A DNA stretch of 64,000 nt, from NCBI RefSeq assembly GCF_029351045.1, contig NZ_JARKIN010000001.1:4824501-4888500 (forward strand), in the 5' to 3' direction. The notes under the pieces were generated by a model. The model did not search any database and was not told the origin of the DNA. It saw only the letters and a list, made by a program, of their open reading frames with translations. Origin of the DNA: Streptomyces sp. WMMB303 (GTDB lineage Bacteria; Actinomycetota; Actinomycetes; Streptomycetales; Streptomycetaceae). Shown piece by piece: positions 60,400-64,000 of the stretch; the stretch's first letter is position 1; each line of letters begins with the position of its first letter. The translations under genes and the position numbers were made by a program.

Positions 60400-61346
60400 C
60401 ACCCGCCCGTCAGGGCGCACAGCACCGTCAGGTCGTCGCCGGTACGGGCTGCCTCCGGGCCGGAGAGCAGCGCTCTGAGGGGTTCGGCGTCGCCGCCGTT
60501 GGCACGGAGGGTCGACGCGAGTCCGCAGAAGAACCGCTCCGAGGGCAGCGGACCGGCCTGCGGCGGGAGCGCGCGGGCCGAGGGATGGTCGAGGGTCAGC
60601 GCCGTACAGCCGTCGGTGGCCAGGACCACTCCGGTCAGCTCCGGCTCCCACACGGCGAACGACCGCACCCGCAGCGCGGCGCCGGGCGAGGAGAGGAAGA
60701 CCGGGCCGGGTCCGCCGGGGCCGGGCGGCGGGAGGACGAGGTGGCACCGCTCCGCGGCCTCCGGCGGCGGCCCGCCCGGCCCGGGAGTCGGCCCGGGGGA
60801 CTCGATCGGCAACCCGCCGGATCCGGGAGGCGGCCCGGGGTCGGTCGTTCCGCGGGTGAGTACCGTGCCGAAGCAGTCGCCGACCGCGACGAACACGACC
60901 CAGGGCGGACGGAGGACAGCCGCGGCCACCGTGGCGGCCAGCGCTCCGGTGTCCACCGGCGGCGCGGAGGGTTCCTGGAGCGCCCGCGGCAGCCCGCCGG
61001 GTTCCTCGGGCCCGGCCTGCCCGGATAGTGCCGGGGGCCCGGCCGCGCGCAGTATCCCTTCGGCGGCCCGCAGGTGGTCGGCGACCAGCCGTGTCCCGCA
61101 CGCGGCGGCCCAGCCGGTCCACACCCCGGGGGGCTCGTCCGTTCCGGGCACCCCCTCGGCCAGCACCCGGCAGGCCGTGTCCACGGCGAGGTGCGCACCG
61201 AGCGCGCTGCGCTCCCTGCCGCCGGCGCCGTCCGCCACTGCGAGCACCACCGCGTCGCCCAGGTCTGCCGCCCGGAACGCGTCCTGGCAGCCGCGCCCGG
61301 TGGCCAGATGGCCGGTGCCCTGCACGCCGGCCCCCGCGACGATCAC
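60396..61346 (-). CDS. PP2C-type protein phosphatase
   Basis: A 316-residue phosphatase. GRGCQDAFRA and AVADGAGGRE carry the first metal-binding Asp residues, and ATDGCTAL and TGDDLTVLCAL the later ones. A Gly/Pro-rich insert occupies about 140-215. GTG 61346 overlaps the vWA gene (GTGA). It is the natural counterpart of the kinase encoded next, dephosphorylating its targets or the kinase. Confidence 0.85.
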   Translation of the reverse strand: MIVAGAGVQGTGHLATGRGCQDAFRAADLGDAVVLAVADGAGGRERSALGAHLAVDTACRVLAEGVPGTDEPPGVWTGWAAACGTRLVADHLRAAEGILRAAGPPALSGQAGPEEPGGLPRALQEPSAPPVDTGALAATVAAAVLRPPWVVFVAVGDCFGTVLTRGTTDPGPPPGSGGLPIESPGPTPGPGGPPPEAAERCHLVLPPPGPGGPGPVFLSSPGAALRVRSFAVWEPELTGVVLATDGCTALTLDHPSARALPPQAGPLPSERFFCGLASTLRANGGDAEPLRALLSGPEAARTGDDLTVLCALTGGW

Positions 61347-62113
61347 CGGTGCTTCTCCTCGAGCAGCCGGATCCGCTCCTGCCGCTTCATCTCGGCCGAC
61401 ACCTGGACATGGATGTCGTCGACGGCGCCGAAGGCTCCGATGACGTCCGAGCTCTGGAACATCGACCCCAGGATCTGCTCGAAGTCCAGACCCTCCAGCC
61501 GCAGTGCGGCGTTGGGCGCGAGCATCCCGAGCAGTTCCAGGTCGGCGCCGCGCACTCCGACCGCCAGGAGGACGCATTCGCCCCGCTCCTCCCCGCTGCG
61601 CACCTTCCGCGCCGTGGCGGCGACAGCCGCGGGATCCGCCCGGCGGCCGTGCGCGTCGCTGGGCGCCCCGTCCGTCAGGACCCACAGGAAAGGCCGCCGC
61701 ACCTGCACCCGCTGCGCCTGCAGCGTCCGGTACCGGTGGCGGGCCAGGCCCAGCGCGGTCTCCACGGCCTCGGTGAGCCGGGTGACCCCGGACGCCGTCA
61801 GGTGCGGCGGGCTCAGCTCGTCGACCGGCACGAAGAGCCGGTCGGCGGGGGCCTCCTCGACGGGGACGAGCGCGCCCCGCGTGGGATCGAGGACGCGCAC
61901 CCGCGAGTCGAAGGTGATCAGGCAGATCTCCATCCGGGCGCGCAGGCGCAGTTTCCCCCGCACGCCGTCGAACAGGCGTCGCAGTGCCGCGTCGAGCTCC
62001 TCGATCCGCGGGCTCTCCGCCGGCCGCGCCATGGAGGCAGAGGTGTCGAGGAGCAGCACGACGGGTTGCCGTTCGTCGTAGCTCTCCGCGAGACCGAAGC
62101 CGGGTGTGCTCAT
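61343..62113 (-). CDS. vWA domain protein (TerY-like)
   Basis: A 256-residue protein that is almost entirely one von Willebrand A domain. The metal-ion-dependent adhesion site is complete: DTSAS (D23), Thr in GVTRLTEAV and LTDGAPSD. Length and context match TerY of the TerY-P triad. It probably acts as the sensor or adaptor on which the kinase and phosphatase act. Start ATG 62113 overlaps the small upstream gene (ATGA). Confidence 0.85.
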   Translation of the reverse strand: MSTPGFGLAESYDERQPVVLLLDTSASMARPAESPRIEELDAALRRLFDGVRGKLRLRARMEICLITFDSRVRVLDPTRGALVPVEEAPADRLFVPVDELSPPHLTASGVTRLTEAVETALGLARHRYRTLQAQRVQVRRPFLWVLTDGAPSDAHGRRADPAAVAATARKVRSGEERGECVLLAVGVRGADLELLGMLAPNAALRLEGLDFEQILGSMFQSSDVIGAFGAVDDIHVQVSAEMKRQERIRLLEEKHR

Positions 62114-62346
62114 CCGCGTGCGCCCCCGTCCTCCTCCTGCTCCGCCGGGGTGGATCCGGCGGGTGCGGCCCGGTACGCGACGAGCCGCCGCCGCTCCGCG
62201 TCGTACCCCACGACGACCTCCGTTCCCACGGGCGTCCCGGGGTCGTCCGGGAGCATCCGCAGCAGCACGCCCTCGACCAGTACGTAGGTGTCGGGAGCCG
62301 GCCAGGTCACGGTCCGGCCCGACGCCCCGTGAGCCCATTCCGCCAT
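62110..62346 (-). CDS. Small protein heading the 11-gene operon
   Basis: A 78-residue protein with a beta-rich centre (TWPAPDTYVLVEGVLLRMLPD, GTEVVVGYDAERRRLVAY) and an acidic tail. No family was recognised. It might be a regulator or a small adaptor of the vWA protein, whose start it overlaps. ATG 62346 is chosen; ATG 62358 is a possible earlier start. The promoter is probably within 62347-62411, where a TTGACG occurs on the minus strand, but a matching -10 was not clear. Confidence 0.6.
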   Translation of the reverse strand: MAEWAHGASGRTVTWPAPDTYVLVEGVLLRMLPDDPGTPVGTEVVVGYDAERRRLVAYRAAPAGSTPAEQEEDGGARG

Positions 62347-62411
62347 CCCACCACCCATTCGCGAACACTATGTGATCGGCCGTCAAAACTCCCTGCTGTG
62401 ACAGGAATTCG

Positions 62412-62445
62412 CGCGGGAGGGCGCCCCCCGGCGCGCCCTCCCGCG
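62412..62445 (-). terminator. Strong terminator after the macro-domain gene
   Basis: CGCGGGAGGGCGC (62412-62424) and its perfect complement (62433-62445) form a 13-bp stem. It lies past the macro-domain stop at 62500 and separates that gene from the operon promoter region. Confidence 0.8.
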
Positions 62446-62499
62446 GACACCCTCGGCACCGGCTTCACGCGGCGCGGGATGCCCTCCCATTCCATCGGG

Positions 62500-63627
62500 T
62501 CACCTGGTCGCCCGTCGGTCGTGCGCCGGGCGGATCCCGGCCGGAAGCCGCTCCACCAGCGCCGCCGCCTCCGGCGAACGCACCACGACGTGCAGGTCCC
62601 AGCCCGCGCCGCGCGCCGCGTCCGCCTCCACCGCGGCCCACACGGCGGCCAGGCCGGCGCCGTACGGCAGGCCGCCGCGCCCCGAGCCGAGCAGCGGGAA
62701 GCACACCGAGCGGAGCGGCGGGTCGAAGCGGTCACGCTCCTCGGCCAGGACCGCGAGCGCCCGGGAGGTGGCCCGGGTGACGTCGGACTGCAGCACGTCG
62801 TAGTCGTTGGTCCCGGCCCGCGGGACGGCGATCGCCGCGTGGTAGATCCGCCGCACCCCCTGCCCGGCCAGCGCCCCCGCACCGGTGGCGGCCACCGTGC
62901 CGGGAAGCACCGCGCGCCCCGCGGCGCCGTGCCGGGACGCCCAGCCGAGCAGTTCGTCGTGGAGCGGATCAGCCTGCAGGTCTCCGGTCACCCCGTGCAC
63001 GGCGGCCGCCCGGCGCAGCGAAGCGGCGACGGAGGATTTGAAGCGCTCGGGCAGCGCGAGGTGGACGTTGACCGGGGAGACGACCACGTCCACGTCGCGC
63101 AGCAGATCCACGGGGTGCACATGGAGGGTCAGCGCCACGGTCCGGCCGCCGGCCGCGACCCGTACCGTCCGGTGCGTACCGGAGCCGTCCCCGTCAGCGG
63201 TCCGGGCCGCGACCGCGTCGGCTGCCCCGCCGGATCCGCCGCCCGGCCGGCTCGCGAGGCGCACGATGTGCTCGGCGACCTGGCCGAGGACCATCACCTC
63301 GTGATCCTTGCGGAACCGCTCGACGCTCACCCCGTACACCGAGGCCGCCCTGGCGCGGCGGGAGGCCGCGGGCCAGTCGCGGGTGCCCTGCGCCAGCCCG
63401 AGGGTGTACTCGGCGGCGGTGCGCAGCGTACCGGCGTCCAGCCGCGCCACAGCGAGCCGCAGCAGAGCCTCCACGGCGGCGCCGGGGGTGCGGGCACCGG
63501 TCGCCGTCCCGGCCGCGGCCGACTCCAGGACGGGCAGCGCGCGGCCCCGCAACCGGACCAGCCCCGCACGCCGAACCTTCTGCAATTCGGCGAAAAGTGA
63601 CGCCTCATCAGGCGCGGTCGATGCCAT
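62500..63627 (-). CDS. Macro-domain protein
   Basis: A 375-residue protein. The C-terminal about 200 residues form a macro domain: DVVVSPVNVHLAL, VTGDLQADPLHDELLGW and the glycine-rich loop PLLGSGRGGLPYGAGL, which binds ADP-ribose. The first about 150 residues are helical (LRLAVARLDAGTLRTAAEYT) and may be an effector-associated-like interaction domain. It could bind or remove ADP-ribose. ATG 63627. It lies downstream of the RES-like gene and just before the conflict operon, which favours a shared role in NAD/ADP-ribose signalling. Confidence 0.82.
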   Translation of the reverse strand: MASTAPDEASLFAELQKVRRAGLVRLRGRALPVLESAAAGTATGARTPGAAVEALLRLAVARLDAGTLRTAAEYTLGLAQGTRDWPAASRRARAASVYGVSVERFRKDHEVMVLGQVAEHIVRLASRPGGGSGGAADAVAARTADGDGSGTHRTVRVAAGGRTVALTLHVHPVDLLRDVDVVVSPVNVHLALPERFKSSVAASLRRAAAVHGVTGDLQADPLHDELLGWASRHGAAGRAVLPGTVAATGAGALAGQGVRRIYHAAIAVPRAGTNDYDVLQSDVTRATSRALAVLAEERDRFDPPLRSVCFPLLGSGRGGLPYGAGLAAVWAAVEADAARGAGWDLHVVVRSPEAAALVERLPAGIRPAHDRRATR

Positions 63628-63719
63628 AGGACCACCATGCACCGGGCGTCAGCCGCGAACAAGACTGATCGCCGCGGCCGGGGACGCCGCCGCTCGGCAT
63701 CCCCGGACGGGAACCCGCC

Positions 63720-64000
63720 TCACCTCCCCGCCGGCTCGGAGATCCGCGCCCGGAGAGGTTCGAGCAGGCGATTGACCGCGGCGATGCCGTCGGCGGAGTC
63801 CAGGGCCGGGACACCGCCGTCCGCCACGGCCTCCAACGGCTTGCCGTCCCAGCGGGCGAACCGGTCGTGGAAGAGCACCAGCGCGTGCTGCGGCCGGTTG
63901 TGCCGCGACTGCCAGACCAGCCCCATGGCACCCGGCGCCTGCGCCCGGATCTCGCTCGCCCAGCGCCTGGCCGGGACGTAGTTGCGCTCGTCCTCCAGAA
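63720..64000 (-). CDS. RES-domain-like protein, C-terminal part (runs off the right edge)
   Basis: About 93 codons are visible, ending at 63720: YVPARRWASEIRAQ, GLVWQSRHNRPQHALVLFHDR and a short tail. This arrangement (Arg/Trp, then GLVWxSR and ALVLF) is like the end of RES family proteins, which cleave or modify NAD and act as toxins in many loci. The catalytic Arg/Tyr of the N-terminal part lies outside the window, so the call is tentative. Its 92-bp gap to the macro gene suggests co-expression. Confidence 0.55.
   Translation of the reverse strand, partial: LEDERNYVPARRWASEIRAQAPGAMGLVWQSRHNRPQHALVLFHDRFARWDGKPLEAVADGGVPALDSADGIAAVNRLLEPLRARISEPAGR

Overview
The window is very GC-rich, uses GTG/TTG starts freely, has many 4-bp stop/start overlaps, and carries typical actinobacterial families (DUF397 with XRE/DUF5753 regulator, SpoIIE-type phosphatase, PucR regulator, SigJ/ECF41, GT2-GtrA fusion, secreted phospholipase A2). 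It looks like a Streptomyces chromosome, or a close relative. No rRNA, tRNA, CRISPR array or intact insertion sequence was recognised. All names come from reading the translated sequence; no database search was run.

Layout. (1) 1-2.5 kb, minus strand: part of a yhf-type operon (YhfT, YhfU, PRD protein YhfY, regulator YhfZ) that continues off the left edge. (2) 2.6-10.4 kb: a large sensor/SpoIIE phosphatase, a PucR regulator, a fold-III PLP decarboxylase-like enzyme, a DUF1266 protein and a glyoxalase-fold protein. (3) 10.9-42.9 kb: a defence island built round a complete type 2 BREX (phage growth limitation, Pgl) system: pglW-pglX at 15.6-24.0 kb and pglY-pglZ-brxD-brxHI at 32.5-42.9 kb. To its left are two paralogous nuclease-helicase genes (DUF2075 type) whose upstream regions share an approximately 75-bp block with a palindrome. 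The two BREX halves are separated by 8.5 kb of small unrelated cassettes: a secreted protein, a DUF3515 protein, a GNAT enzyme with a MerR remnant, a MerR/SDR pair, an IS701-like transposase relic, a DUF397/XRE pair, two small unknown proteins and a SigJ/oxidoreductase pair. (4) 43.0-47.3 kb: core-like genes (two-component system, GT2-GtrA fusion, secreted phospholipase A2). (5) 47.5-62.3 kb, minus strand: one tightly coupled 11-gene operon, the most unusual part of the window. In transcription order it encodes a small protein, a vWA protein, a PP2C phosphatase, a Ser/Thr kinase with a Cys/His tail, a radical SAM protein, a coiled-coil protein, a ClpB-like ATPase, an Hsp70-like protein, a zinc-ribbon GTPase-like protein, a GTPase-associated GAP1-like protein and a membrane zinc-ribbon GTPase-like protein. 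(6) 62.5-64 kb: a macro-domain protein and the 3' end of a RES-like gene.

How the parts may work together. In the BREX-2 locus the methyltransferase PglX would mark or recognise DNA, while PglW (kinase), PglY (ATPase), PglZ (phosphatase-fold), BrxD (ATPase) and BrxHI (helicase) form the remaining known set. The nuclease-helicase pair may be an accessory defence layer. In the 11-gene operon a vWA/phosphatase/kinase switch appears wired to two GTPase-like NTPases and to a private Hsp70/Clp-type remodelling pair. This matches the general design of NTP-dependent conflict systems described for multicellular bacteria, but the exact role is not established by the sequence.
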